This document shows positions 39,546-49,971 of a DNA stretch of 64,000 nucleotides, in pieces. Source of the DNA: Tretioscincus oriximinensis (taxonomy: Eukaryota; Chordata; Lepidosauria; Squamata; Gymnophthalmidae); contig JAJVDF010000208.1 in NCBI GenBank assembly GCA_022410635.1, forward strand, positions 1,307,080-1,371,079. Reading direction: 5' to 3'. How positions within the stretch are numbered: position 1 is the first letter of the stretch; each line of letters opens with the position of its first letter. The notes beneath the pieces were generated by a model. The model made no database searches, was not told the DNA's origin, and was given only the letters and a program-made list of their open reading frames with translations. The translations under genes were made by a program, and so were the position numbers.

Positions 39546-41505
39546 CCTGTGAGTGTGGCAATAAGAATGGTTTCTTGCACAAAGTAAGCATGGCTAGGCC
39601 TGGAGAGATGGTGATGGACGTTATGGCTGAACTGGGGTTCAATCCCAAGTCATCCAGCTTGAAGTTCAACCCCTAAACTGCTTTTATCAGGCCGTCTGTC
39701 TTCCCCACATTAGGTTCCTAAAACCCTTGATCCTACTTGTGTTCAACAGTCAAGCAACTGAACTTCCAAGTCACCACTTATCCCGAGGAATATTTACGGA
39801 TCTGCGTCCTGGAGTCTGAAACGGGGAACACGTCATCCTTGATGCATATGGAATAAATTTAACTAAAATCAAGTTTTGATTAAATGCAATAAATATGATG
39901 GATATGGCTATAGATGGCCTTTCAGGCAGCCTGTCTGGTGGGGGGAAAGGCCCATTTGAAGAAAGGTTGTCATGTTGATCCAAAAACATACGTTTTGATT
40001 ATCGCAGTAAATTCCAATTTCAGAGAATCTCACCGGCAACTGGATTAATATTTTTCTACATGTCTTCAAGCATTTTTGGGGAATGAGGAAGGGTGTTAAG
40101 GGGTTAACCCTTAGGTGGCAATTCAAACTAAATAAAGGAGGAAGAACTTCCATGCAAAAAGTCCCCTCCAAATTATATTGAGCGCAGCTCATGTTTAAGT
40201 ATCGGCAAAGCAAAACTAATTTTGCTTCTGTCTCGTTTATGTTTCCACAGGATTTACTGGAATGGTTTCACCCTGGTTTTATATTTCATGGTGTGGAATC
40301 TGTTTGAATCCCAAAGAAGGGTCCAAGTGGCAGGGAGGCAGTAGTCCATGGCAGATTTAGTCTGAATGGCAACTTTTTAAGCCAACATGGTTTGGTTGGC
40401 TTACAGAATTCCAGACAAACTCCTGGTAGCAGAAGAGTTGTTTCCACGGGCAGGACTGAGTGCGGATTGGCTAACAAGTCATCCTGTGGCTCAGGGGTAG
40501 CTGTGGTGCAGNCTGGGAGCTGTAGTTTGCAGATTAGGAGCCATGCACATTGGGCAGAAAAGGCTGACCATGGATCAAAGTACGTTATACCCTTTGTTTA
40601 GAAGGCAGAAAGGAAAGAACAAAGATTCTCCAATAAAATATGGGATTCAAAAAGTCCATCGTCCTTAATAGTGGACAGAAGAGGACGTGTCAACAGATGC
40701 CACCTATTGTATTAGCAACTCTTGCTAAGACAACACCTTCTTCCTGCAAGCACCATGGATTCCCTTGTGCTCATGGGTTCGATGTCGGGGACTCCAGATG
40801 AACAATTACACATCTATCTGCCTGCTACCTGCCTTACAAGACTGTAGTATTAAAGAGATCTTTACCATCGTGAACGCTTAGGAAATGCCAGTTATAACCA
40901 CTTTATATAGCTTCTCCTTGATTGATCAAACATATGTCCTCGAGATTTTTATTTTATATTATTTTAAAATCTTGTAATGCTTTCCAGATTTATTTTTCAT
41001 CCAGGACATGGTACACACAAAGAGAAAAAAGGAATCTAATATTTTTATATTGGCCATAAACTAGCGGGGGGAAAATACTTTATGTATTCAATATATGCAG
41101 TATAGTAANATGGCTAGCTTGTTTGGGTATTTTATAAAACATTTTGGTGCTGTTCACTCAACATATATGACGTTCCTTCCATAAATCATGGTAAAATTAT
41201 ATTGCGTGCTGTTTCCCCACACCCCCAAAAATGTATCTGGGTTAAAAAGAATAGCAAAATGCGGTTCATAAGTTTAGATGTAAAGATATTTCATAATTTT
41301 GCCTATTAACACATGAAAATATCAAAATCCATGTAAGGATCCCAGTGTTATCTATCCGCAAACGTCCGCATTTATTTGTTTACCTCCCTGTGGTTTTGGG
41401 AACAATCTTTCTTCCACTTTGAAAACCAAGTGGGCAGGTGTGTGTTCAACTAGATATTGAGCCAACTTCTTAAACTCTTCATCTGAAATTTGGAAGTCAA
41501 GGTGG
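39546..41505. other. Single-copy DNA, no gene recognised
   Basis: Nearly repeat-free. A possible decayed SINE lies at 39590-39700 (GGGGTTCAATCCCAAGTC). 40880-41400 is AT-rich and free of known repeats, a candidate for conserved non-coding sequence. No convincing exon on either strand. Confidence 0.4.
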
Positions 41506-41509
41506 GTGC

Positions 41510-41810
41510 NGTGGATAGATAGATGGATGGATGAACTAATCAGAGACTAGATGGATAGACAGATGGACCTGCCACAAGGCAACCCTAAGACATAAAGAAA
41601 ATCAGGAAATTGCCTTTCCCACCAAATGTGGGACGGATGCATGGATAGACANGGGCAGGCAGAAGACAACTCCAAGATATAAAGGAGATCTGGNAATTGC
41701 TTCTCTCGCCAGATGCAAGAGATGGGTGTACGGATGAGCNGACAGACCCAGCAGAAGACAACCTTGAGTTCTGAAGAAGATCTAGGAATTGCTTCTCACT
41801 GTTTCTACGT
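41510..41810. repeat. Diverged minisatellite, about 89-bp unit, three copies
   Basis: Starts with GATAGATAGATGGATGG; units then begin near 41556, 41644 and 41733 with GATAGACAG or GATGAGC-like words, each followed by CAGAAGACAAC-like and GAAATTGCC/GAATTGCTTCTC-like words. Three single N's in the array. Confidence 0.75.
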
Positions 41811-42107
41811 GGTGTGACTATGCATGTGTCAAACTTTTAAAAAAATGGGGGGGGGGAATTAATCCTTTAATTTAAATTTAAATTTTCAGAGCAACATTTT
41901 GCTGCCGCCCCCAAACTGCCACCAACCTGGTGCCCATGGCTGTAGCCCTTGTAGCCCCTGCTGAAGATCTGGCTTTTGGATTTAGGCATATTGTTTATGG
42001 GGAAAAGCAGCTATGTCTTAGATACCACTTTCTAATTACTTCTTCCTGGGTTCTTTAAACCAGAACCAACTAATGTGCAGCACAAGTGGATCAGACCAAA
42101 GGCACAC
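41811..42107. other. Intergenic, nothing recognised
   Basis: Short poly-A/poly-G tract near 41840-41860; otherwise nothing recognised. Confidence 0.4.
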
Positions 42108-42862
42108 CAACGGGGGTTCGCTTACCCGTTATTCAGCTCCTTAGCTTGCCTAAGGTAGCTGGATCCAATGCCTGCAGACACGTGTAAAGAGATTCACACG
42201 GAGGCCGTAGCTTGGGTTCAAAGGTGATCCAGGAGGCTCATAGGGTTATGANGCACTCCAGAACACAGGTGTGCACAGTCTTTTATTGACCTCAAATCAG
42301 AAGGCGTGGATTGATTCAGTGATGTCAAAAAGGGGGTTGGTACAGCCCACGTGGGTCAGGGCGGACCCAGGTAGTGACCCCTGTGTGACGTGGTTCTCTC
42401 CTCCCAAGGAGNTGCAGCCTGGTCAGGAAATGCCAAATATGGTATGGGGGTGAGATACAGGATGGACCCTCTTTAGCCATTGTTTGCCTTTGCTNTTATT
42501 CCTAAGTACAGGAACCCAGTGACTCACCCACAGGAGTAATGTTTTAGTGGNCTTCCTCAAGGCCACTATCAGGCTAATGGCTTCAGCCCAGGTGCATGGC
42601 TAGGTAAACAATGATATTCCCTTTGCCACAATGGGTGCCAATTAATCCATTCAGTCTGGCAAGGTTTCTTGAGCAAGATNTGCCCTCAGGACAGGAAGGG
42701 AGATTTGGCTGTTCCTGTTCACTCCTGGGGCTGGGGTGACCAGATATTTTTTCAGAATTTCCATCCAGGCNTCACTTTGGCTAGCAAAGGTCAATCCTAG
42801 TATATTTTATATCAGATATATTAATGCCAATTAATATATGTCCCACATGGCTAACCCCAACA
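42108..42862 (-). mobile_element. Solo LTR, subfamily A (copy 4)
   Basis: 755 bp, flanked by perfect GCACAC at 42102-42107 and 42863-42868. Sense ends TGTTGGGGTTAGCC...CCCCGTTG. Closely related to copies 1 and 2. It is inverted relative to copy 5, 1.7 kb away. Confidence 0.88.
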
Positions 42863-42947
42863 GCACACCGTATGGACTTCATATGAAAACCCTATAACCA
42901 AGGCTAAGCCCTGACATTTCGCTGTCATCTCCACAGTCCCCAGTATA

Positions 42948-43030
42948 TATACTGCTCAAAACAATTAAGGGAACACTTTAACATACACTGTTATGTTAAA
43001 GTGTTCCCTTAATTGTTTTGAGCAGCATAT
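42948..43030. mobile_element. Palindromic MITE with TA flanks
   Basis: TACTGCTCAAAACAATTAAG, GGAACACTTTAACAT, then the complement TGTTAAAGTGTTCCC, TTAATTGTTTTGAGCAGCA. Almost wholly self-complementary. The better-preserved copy is at 61321. Confidence 0.9.
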
Positions 43031-43167
43031 AATATATTGGTCCTTTAAATCTTAAGAGGCAGGTAGTCTGTCTAAAGAAAAACTGGCAGTTCAAAAGCAC
43101 TTTAAAGACATCTATCCTCATCTGGTCTGTAATCCATCTTTTCTAGTCCAAAAAAATAATTCAAACC
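43031..43167. other. Intergenic, nothing recognised
   Basis: Short unassigned stretch. Confidence 0.3.
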
Positions 43168-43305
43168 ATGGTCACACATCTATTTTAAAACTTTCATCAG
43201 CACTATAGAATACATTTAATCCCTTTCCCTCCCTAGATTACACCAGGGAGAAAATGCACTGAGTTAATTTTTCAAGGCTGATGAAGTTTTAAAGGCAGGT
43301 GTGTG
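43168..43305. mobile_element. Family E TIR element, complete
   Basis: CCATGGTCACACATCTATTT, TAAAACTTTCATCAGCAC at the left; GGCTGATGAAGTTTTAAAGG, CAGGTGTGTGCAATC at the right. Confidence 0.7.
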
Positions 43306-43565
43306 CAATCGCTAAGAGCCAGTCTTTCAACAGAGAGAGCTGGTTTCGAGGCCCTGTGTTGGACGTGAAGAGAAATGAGCGCCCTCTACTGGCCTTCAAC
43401 TCTAGCCAGCTCTGCTATTCAAAAGAAAGTAGATTTGCAATCTACATTTCAATTAGATACACGAGTACCACCAATAACCTGGTGGGAAAGATAGAACAGA
43501 TGTAAGAAANTTCGTGCAAAAATTAACCTTGTATGCTGCTTCGAGAAAGCCGGGTACAAAAACAA
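43306..43565 (+). mobile_element. SINE C, nearly complete, CTCF-like word
   Basis: CTAAGAGCCAGTCTTTCAAC, GCTGGTTTCGAGGCCC (B box), AGCGCCCTCTACTGGCC (43378-43394, reverse CTCF-like), CTAGCCAGCTCTGCTATTC and CCACCAATAACCTGGTGGG. Confidence 0.88.
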
Positions 43566-44527
43566 GGTCCGTCTCCTTTGTCTGTATGGATGATCCTGTC
43601 TGCAAACTGTCTCCAAACTAAGGGGAGCCTCTTTCCTGCTTGTGAATTTTGTGTGACTTTTACTGTGTGTTTCCTTCTTTGTCCCCCATTGTTAGAAAAA
43701 TCATCAGAGATTATAAATCATTATATTTATACGCCCAGAAAAGGAGCACCCATTCTTAATTGCAAAGGGTACCTTTTTCTGATACANGCAGTGGATCCAA
43801 GACCCATTTCCCAGTCCAGCCTTTTAATCTCTCCTAATATTATTTTCTCAAAAATCATTTTCCCCCAATCCTATGGAAGTTCCCTTGTGCCAGGAGTTTC
43901 ATTTCTGTCTCGTTCGGGTTCTATAAACACTGCCGAAGATTGTTTATAGAGATTATATACATTGTAAAGTGGCCTTAATTTATCAGAACGTGATTTGTTG
44001 AAATAATTTGCTTTAATACAGAACTGAGTTTTTTTTTTCATCTGTTAACAGGAGGAGGGGAAACTTCTCCATAGATTTCTTCCACCTTCCCGTTCTTTTA
44101 TGTCTGATAAAACTGTTTGTGTGGCTGAAGAGTCTGACATGTGGGGAGGGGCCCCTGTTTAGGTGTTGGCAGTCACAGGCACAACCACAATTAGGACTTC
44201 AGAGGTTGGTCTCTGGGAATCATGCCCGTCTATTGGCTGCAGGAATGCTTGCTCCCTTTCATACTTCCCCCCAGGCAGAAGCATTCCTACGCCTAACCCA
44301 GGAACAGGAAGTGTGAAGACTGTATTCTCTCACATTCCTGGGTTCTACATGCCTGGTTGCTCTCCTCTCACTGAGAGTGGCTGGTAACATGTCATGTGAC
44401 ATGAACAACACCCGACGGTTAGAATACAGCNTTTGCGCTTCCTACAGGAATGTTTTCGAAGTGCAGAACTGATTGTGGACTGCTTAAGGGCAGTTCTAAT
44501 GTAAGGTAATTTAAAGGTTTTTGCAGT
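43566..44527. other. Intergenic, no gene recognised
   Basis: 44110-44400 (AGGAACAGGAAGTGTGAAG) resembles 45345-45420 beyond the LTR (GAGCAGGAAGTGTGAAGG, GTTCTACGTGCCTGGC), so part of this DNA is duplicated on both sides of LTR copy 5. No exon recognised. Confidence 0.45.
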
Positions 44528-44533
44528 GGTTGG

Positions 44534-45289
44534 TGTGGGGACCAGTAATATAGCATATATTAATTGGCAATATATAACTTAATATTAAAATGAACTTGGA
44601 TTGACCCCTGTGAGCCAAAGTGAAGCCTGTGTGGAAGTTTTTGCAAGGTTCTCTGGTCAACCCAGCCCAGGAGGAAACAGGAGAGGCCAAATCCTCTCTT
44701 CCTGCCCCCAAGGCATATCTCATTCACGGAGCCTTGCCAGACTGTATAGATTAAATTGGCACCCATTAAGGCAAGGGCACAATCTTTGTTTACCCAGGCT
44801 GTGCACCTGGGCTGACCCATCAGCCTGATAGTGGCCTGGAGGTAAACCATTTAAGATCATTAAAACCACTTCTCCTCAGGGTGAGTCACTGGGTTCCTGT
44901 AATTAAGATAATGCATAAGCAAATAGTGGCTATTGAGGGTCCATCCAGTTTACCAACCTTATACCATATTTGGCGTTTCCTGACCAGGCTGCACCTCCTT
45001 GGGGAGGAGAGAAACACGTCACACAGGGGTCACGCCTGACCCACGTGGGATCTACCCGCCCCTTTCTTGTCGTCATAATCTTGATACACGCCTTCTGACT
45101 TTTGGTCAATAAAAGCTTGAACACAAGGGCATTCTGGAGGACTCCATGACCCGTGGGCCTCCTGAAATTGCTTCCTGATCCAAGTCGTGTTGCCCGTGTG
45201 ATTCCTGTTACACGTGTCTGTCTACTGCGGACCAAGCTACCTTTGATCTCCATTAGGCATCGAATAACGTGGAAAGCGAACACCCGTTA
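44534..45289 (+). mobile_element. Solo LTR, subfamily B (copy 5)
   Basis: 756 bp, sense orientation, TGTGGGGACCAG...CACCCGTTA, flanked by perfect GGTTGG at 44528-44533 and 45290-45295. Poly(A) signal TCAATAAAAGC near 45105 and ACACGTGTCTG near 45211 mark the R-U5 part. Confidence 0.9.
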
Positions 45290-45539
45290 GGTTGGGAAAG
45301 CAACTTGCAACGTGAATGCTCTATTCCACACTGTCCTAGGCAGAAGCATAAGTGAGGAGCAGGAAGTGTGAAGGCTGAATTCTCTAGAGTTTCTGTGTTC
45401 TACGTGCCTGGCTGCCCTCCTCATGGAGACTGGGTGAAGAGATGTGGCATGTTCCATGTAGAACCCAAAGGATTGACTTAGTATATAGGCAATCTCAGAC
45501 CATAAGCAATACAATATCGTTAATGCTCATTCCTAGAGG

Positions 45540-45800
45540 GTGAGATCTGGGTTTTTATACCCCACTTGTCTACCACCAAAGGGACTCAAAGCAGCTTGCA
45601 AGTTTATTTTTCACCCAAAGGTTTACAATCCATCTTTCTCACCACTCTGTGATGGTCTCCATTTATCTAATCACAATTTATTGCTTTCAAATAGCTGGGT
45701 TGGCTTGAGCTGAGGCCAGTAGAGGGCGTTCAGCTCTCTCCACAGCCGACACAGCGCTTTGAACTCGGTATCATGCTGAAATACCAGGGCTCTGTGCCAC
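45540..45800 (-). mobile_element. SINE C, complete, CTCF-like word
   Basis: GGGTTTTTATACCCCACTTG, AGGGACTCAAAGCAGCTTGC, GGTTGGCTTGAGCTGAGGCC, AGTAGAGGGCG (CTCF-like, 45713-45729), CACAGCGCTTTGAACTCGG. Confidence 0.88.
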
Positions 45801-45844
45801 TGTGCCACTATGCTTCTTCTCCTATGGGAAGTGCCATGGGGCTG

Positions 45845-46045
45845 TTCCATAGTATTAAGAAGAGAGAGTCAGTTTTTATACCCTGCTTTTCTCAAGCTAA
45901 AGAGAATCAAAGCAGCTTCTGTAACCTTCTTCTCTTCACAACAGACACCTTGCAAAGTAGGTGGGGCTGAGAGCGCTCTGGAGAATGGGGCGAGCCCAAG
46001 GCCACCCATCCAGCTTTGGTGGAGGAGTACAGAATCGAATCGTGA
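45845..46045 (-). mobile_element. Hybrid SINE: SINE B/C-like 3' end on SINE A-like body
   Basis: On the + strand: GTCAGTTTTTATACCCTGC, then CACAACAGACACCTTGC, AGTAGGTGGGGCTGAGAGC and GAGTACAGAATCGAATCG. The combination of a SINE B/C 3' end and SINE A body suggests a shared modular origin. Confidence 0.7.
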
Positions 46046-46221
46046 GACTTCCAGATAAGTCTCCAGCTTTCTATTTTAGAATGAAATATCAGCCAGGTAA
46101 TACTGCAACTNGGCTGCACCTAACTGTTGCAAAGGAAAAATAATATCCAAGACTGCAAGAGGAAACGCAGAACCTTCCAGCATCCTCCAGCAGCAGAGCT
46201 GTTGTTTGGGGGGTGTCACCA

Positions 46222-46530
46222 TCACCTCTAGGTGCATAGGAATCCTGTCTTAATACTATCCAGGCTGCTACCTCTTCTGGAAGTCAATTCTAAAGGCCGA
46301 TGACCCTTTGGGTGAAAGAAATCTTTTCCTTTATCTGTCTTCCAAGGAACGCCCCCTGGTCCTAGTGTGTTAAAAATCTATTATGTTAAAAGTGTTCCCT
46401 TAATGGTTTTGAGCAGCATAGTTTTTCTATAGTCACCTTATCCATCCCATGCATGATTTTATGCACCTCCATTAGGTCTTCTCTCAAACGGCGTCTTTCA
46501 GGGCTGAAGAGGCCTGGGCGTTGCAGCTGG
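46222..46530 (-). mobile_element. CR1 LINE ORF2 C-terminus
   Basis: The minus-strand reading gives SYEIQLQRPGLFSPERRRL and REDLMEVHKIMHGMDKV, then, beyond the MITE half copy at 46381-46420, the LSL..NTRTRG-region nucleotides (CCCCCTGGTCCTAGTGTG on +). Decayed. Confidence 0.88.
46381..46420. mobile_element. TA-MITE half copy inside CR1
   Basis: TTATGTTAAAAGTGTTCCC, TTAATGGTTTTGAGCAGCA: the right arm of the palindromic MITE at 61321. The left arm is deleted. Confidence 0.85.
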
Positions 46531-46724
46531 ATTTCATAAGACGCACAACCACAGGCCTTGTGTAAGGTATGCTGGCACCCAGTCCTGGAGGAAGGAGTCA
46601 AAATTTAAAACACGGGGGCTGCTGTCTCACTCTCTTTTACCTTCAATGTTTGTTTGTTTGTTTATTTGTATTTATATCCCACCCTATACCTGAAGGTCTC
46701 AGGGCAGCCAACCATATGGTGGCG

Positions 46725-47430
46725 CACATAGCTTTTGTTGCTTTCTCCACAACAGACACCCTGTGGAGTAGGTGGGGTTGAGAGAGTTCAAAGAACTGGG
46801 ACTGGCCCAAGGTCACCCNNNNNNNNNNNNNNNNNNNNNNNNNNNNNNNNNNNNNNNNNNNNNNNNNNNNNNNNNNNNNNNNNNNNNNNNNNNNNNNNNN
46901 NNNNNNNNNNNNNNNNNNNNNNNNNNNNNNNNNNNNNNNNNNNNNNNNNNNNNNNNNNNNNNNNNNNNNNNNNNNNNNNNNNNNNNNNNNNNNNNNNNNN
47001 NNNNNNNNNNNNNNNNNNNNNNNNNNNNNNNNNNNNNNNNNNNNNNNNNNNNNNNNNNNNNNNNNNNNNNNNNNNNNNNNNNNNNNNNNNNNNNNNNNNN
47101 NNNNNNNNNNNNNNNNNNNNNNNNNNNNNNNNNNNNNNNNNNNNNNNNNNNNNNNNNNNNNNNNNNNNNNNNNNNNNNNNNNNNNNNNNNNNNNNNNNNN
47201 NNNNNNNNNNNNNNNNNNGGCCCAAGGTCACCCAGCACATAGCTTTTGTTGCTTTCTCCACAACAGACACCCTGTGGAGTAGGTGGGGTTGAGAGAGTTC
47301 AAAGAACTGGGACAGGCCCAAGGTCACCCAGCACATAGCTTTTGTTGCTTTCTCCACAACAGACACCCTGTGGAGTAGGTGGGGCTGAGAGAGTTCTAAA
47401 GAACTGTGACTGCCCCAAGGTCACCCAGTT
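46725..47430. repeat. 96-bp tandem repeat derived from SINE A
   Basis: Units begin at CACATAGCTTTTGTTGC (about 46731, 47236, 47332) and end with GGCCCAAGGTCACCCAG. Two complete units are visible right of the gap and one left of it; 47236 to 47332 is exactly 96 bp. Confidence 0.9.
46819..47218. other. Assembly gap, 400 N
   Basis: Exactly 400 N, falling inside the 96-bp tandem array. Its true length and copy number are unknown. Confidence 1.
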
Positions 47431-47559
47431 GGCTTCATGGAGAAGTAGGGAATCGAACCAGGAGACTACCAGATAAGAGTCCCACATTCTAACCACTCTT
47501 TCTCCTTCTGAGCAGACCTTGAGCAAGGGGAACTCAAAGCACATTAGGGAGTTGGCAGA

Positions 47560-47670
47560 ATTGTCTACAAAAGTTTATGCAAACTAATTTTTCTTGTTAG
47601 TTGCTAAGGTGCTACAGAATCCCCACTTGCTCCAATATGAATTTGCATCTGAAGAAAAAAATCTGTTGCT
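47560..47670 (+). mobile_element. Penelope-like fragments, decayed
   Basis: GTCTACAAAAGTTTATGCAA, TCTTGTTAGTTGCTAAGG, GTGCTACAGAATCC, and a second GCATCTGAAGAAAAAAATC at 47647. Order differs from other copies, as if two ends lie in tandem. Confidence 0.5.
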
Positions 47671-47674
47671 AGAA

Positions 47675-47860
47675 CTCCAAAGGGCGATGCACGTAGCATT
47701 TCTTGCTTTCTGAACAACAGACCATGTGAAGTAGGCGGGGCTGAGAGAGTTCTAAAGAACAGTGGTTGGCCCAAGATCACCCAGCTGGCTTCCTGGAGGA
47801 GTGTGGAATCGAACCAGATAAGAGTCCAACACTCTGATAATTACACCAAACTTGTCTATA
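47675..47860 (-). mobile_element. SINE A, 3' truncated
   Basis: GATGCACGTAGCATTTCTTG, AGTAGGCGGGGCTGAGAG, TTGGCCCAAGATCACCCAG, GTGTGGAATCGAACCAG, ATTACACCAAACTTG (head complement). Confidence 0.85.
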
Positions 47861-47877
47861 AAAGCTCACACAGTTGC

Positions 47878-48175
47878 TAAAGAGACAGTCTTTCACACGA
47901 GAGATGGGGTTCAGAGGCCCTGTGTGGGACGTGGGGAGGGCTGAGCCCCTTGCACTAGCCTGTAGGTCTAGCCAACCCAGCTATTCGAAAGCATGAATTG
48001 CAAGAAATGGCAACTGACTGGAAGTAGATACATAGGAACCACACCATAGCCTGGTGGGGAAGATAGAATGTCAGCCTTCGGGCAAAATATATCCTTGTAA
48101 GCCGCTTTGAGTCCCTTTGAAAGGTGAGAAAAGNGGGGNANAAGAACCCAGTTCTTCTTCCTCCTCTTCTTCTAT
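47878..48175 (+). mobile_element. SINE B (tRNA-derived)
   Basis: CAGTCTTTCACACGAGAGAT, GGGGTTCAGAGGCCC (B box), GTGGGACGTGGGGAGGGC, GCATGAATTGCAAGAAATGG, CGCTTTGAGTCCCTTTGAAA and TTCTTCTTCCTCC tail. Confidence 0.92.
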
Positions 48176-49115
48176 AAATAAGATTTGGCTTCTGAGACTC
48201 CAATGATATGTAGCAGCAGATTGGGCCAACCATATCCCTATAGCACGGACCCTGTACAGGACCATTAGCTTTTATAGTTCTGAGCTTACCTTGCCAAGTG
48301 TCAATGGTTTATGCTGTGAGATTGGCGGCCACTTCAGGGCACCATTGGTAGGCCAACATTCCACAGTTCCCTTTAGCATATCGTTTTCTACCAGTGCCAC
48401 AGTGTCGTTTCACTCTGCACTGTGGTTTGTGGCAACCAAAAGCATCACATTATACAAGGGGCGACTTTATACTGAAAGCGGAATATAGGAACTACAATAC
48501 ATTCAATCGCATGGAGCACGAAAGCGGAAAGAAATGACGGGCTTCTCGGAGCCTCTGTCTTTTTCAGGCGCTCCGGTGCTCTCTTTCACCCTCCCCTTCC
48601 GTGGGAGAAGAAGAGAAAAAGTCCAGAGCCGATTTAAACAGGACATGAGTGTTAAGGGTAAAAGGTGAAGCTTCTTCTAAGATCCTCTGCCAAAGAACCT
48701 GGTTCTCTTGGGGATGTAATGTCATCAGGAGTCTCTTTCCCACACCTGATTCCAGCATCCGCACAGAGTTTTACGTTTACGAAAAAAGCACAGACAGCGG
48801 GGAGCTTTTCCAGCCTCGGTGCCAGAAAGTAGACCTGTTTCTTGGACAAACCCTCCCCCTAGAAAACACACACAAACCCCCGCCCCCCCCCCAAAAAAAA
48901 AACAGAGCTGTCTTGAAATATTGTGCCAACATCTGTTTTCTAGATTATTTGCACCAATTTGTTAAAACGGCCACACTCCGAAAGGTAGCAAAGGCTTGTT
49001 GCACATTTAGGCTGAAACGGAATGCGAGTATTTCTAAAAAGGGGGCTCATAAGATGGAAGTAAAAAGCAGATTTGAGGTTTGCCCAGAAGTTAGAGGTTG
49101 ATAGGGATAGGGTGA
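48176..49115. other. Intergenic, no gene recognised
   Basis: Contains a 150-codon frame at 48649-49101 (+) that ends in low-complexity DNA and matches nothing I know. Poly-C then poly-A near 48880-48902. Confidence 0.4.
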
Positions 49116-49235
49116 CAAAGAAGAAGAAGAAGAGGAAGAAGAAAGAGGAAGAAGAAGAGGAAGAAGAGGAAGAAGAAGAAGAGGAAGAAGAAGAAGAAAA
49201 AGAAAAAGAAAAAGAAAAAGAAGAAAAAGAAAAAC
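49116..49235. repeat. Polypurine GAA/GAG microsatellite
   Basis: A/G-only tract of about 120 bp, the expanded tail complement of the SINE B that follows. Confidence 0.95.
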
Positions 49236-49530
49236 TGGGTTCTTATACCCCGCTTTTCTCACCTTTCAAAGGGACTCAAAGCGGCTTACAAGGACATATT
49301 TTGCCCAAAGGCTCACATTCTATCTTCCCCACCAGGCTGTGGTGGTTCCCATGTATCTGCTTGCAGTCAGTTGCAATTTCTTGCAGTTCCTGCTTTCGAA
49401 TAGCTGGGTTGGCTGGAGCTACAGGCTAGGAGAAGGTGCTCAGCCCTCCCCAAGTCCCACACAGGGCCTCCAAACCCATCGCCCAGGTGAGAGGCCGTCT
49501 CCTTAGCAACTGAGCCATTTGTACTGCAGA
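49236..49530 (-). mobile_element. SINE B (tRNA-derived), full length
   Basis: TTCTTATACCCCGCTTTTC, CAAAGCGGCTTACAAGG, CCAGGCTGTGGTGGTTCCC, AATAGCTGGGTTGGCTGG, CACACAGGGCCTCCAAACCC and CAACTGAGCCATTTGTAC. Confidence 0.93.
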
Positions 49531-49694
49531 GCCTATGTAATGACAGAACTATATTTCCCATGATCCCTGGCTATGCTACCAAGAGTAGTAAGGCAGAGGT
49601 TTTAAGGATTAAGAATACGTTCCTTCATTTCGTTGAAGAAACAGTTCTCTTTTCCCCATTTTCGGACACTAGAGTTTTTAACATGTCAATTTTT
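49531..49694. other. Intergenic, nothing recognised
   Basis: Short unassigned stretch. Confidence 0.3.
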
Positions 49695-49831
49695 TTATCT
49701 TGTTTTTATTGTTAAGGGACCCAGAGACCTTCAGGTATAGGGAGTGATAGAAGAGTTAATTAAATAATTAAGTAATTAAGTAATTAAGTAAGTAAATAAA
49801 TGAATGAATGAATGAATGAATGAATGAATAT
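49695..49831 (+). mobile_element. SINE A-type 3' tail with (AATG)n
   Basis: AGGGACCCAGAGACCTTCAG, GTATAGGGAGTGATAGAAG, then AATTAAGT units and about eight AATG units. Confidence 0.75.
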
Positions 49832-49971
49832 GATTTGGTGAGCCAAGACTATGGATTTTTAATAATAGGAGAAGGAAATGCCCCACAAAACCCACTTTGA
49901 TAGCAACCATGATAAAAAGGTATCAGTGTTTTAGACCCTGTCTACATAGGCTCAGTAACGCATTCCGTTGA

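Larger units (their letters stand above)
46650..47510 (-). mobile_element. SINE A with an amplified inner segment
   Basis: The 3' end lies at 46650 (TTATTTGTATTTATATCCC, CCTATACCTGAAGGTCTC) and the tRNA-like head complement at 47450-47510 (GAATCGAACCAGGAGAC, TCTAACCACTC). Between them the middle of the SINE is repeated in 96-bp steps through the gap. Confidence 0.85.

Noticed and set aside
41510..41810. CRISPR-like array
   Set aside because: The units are contiguous and diverged, without constant repeats and unique spacers, and the genome is eukaryotic.
42108..45289. A provirus bounded by LTR copies 4 and 5
   Set aside because: The two LTRs are in opposite orientation, belong to different subfamilies and have different TSDs; the 1.7 kb between them is a MITE, a family E element and a SINE.
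46735..47366. Long frames of 141-192 codons
   Set aside because: They run through the 400-N gap and SINE A sequence.
48649..49101. 150-codon frame as a gene
   Set aside because: It includes a poly-C/poly-A run, resembles nothing known and ends just before the SINE microsatellite.
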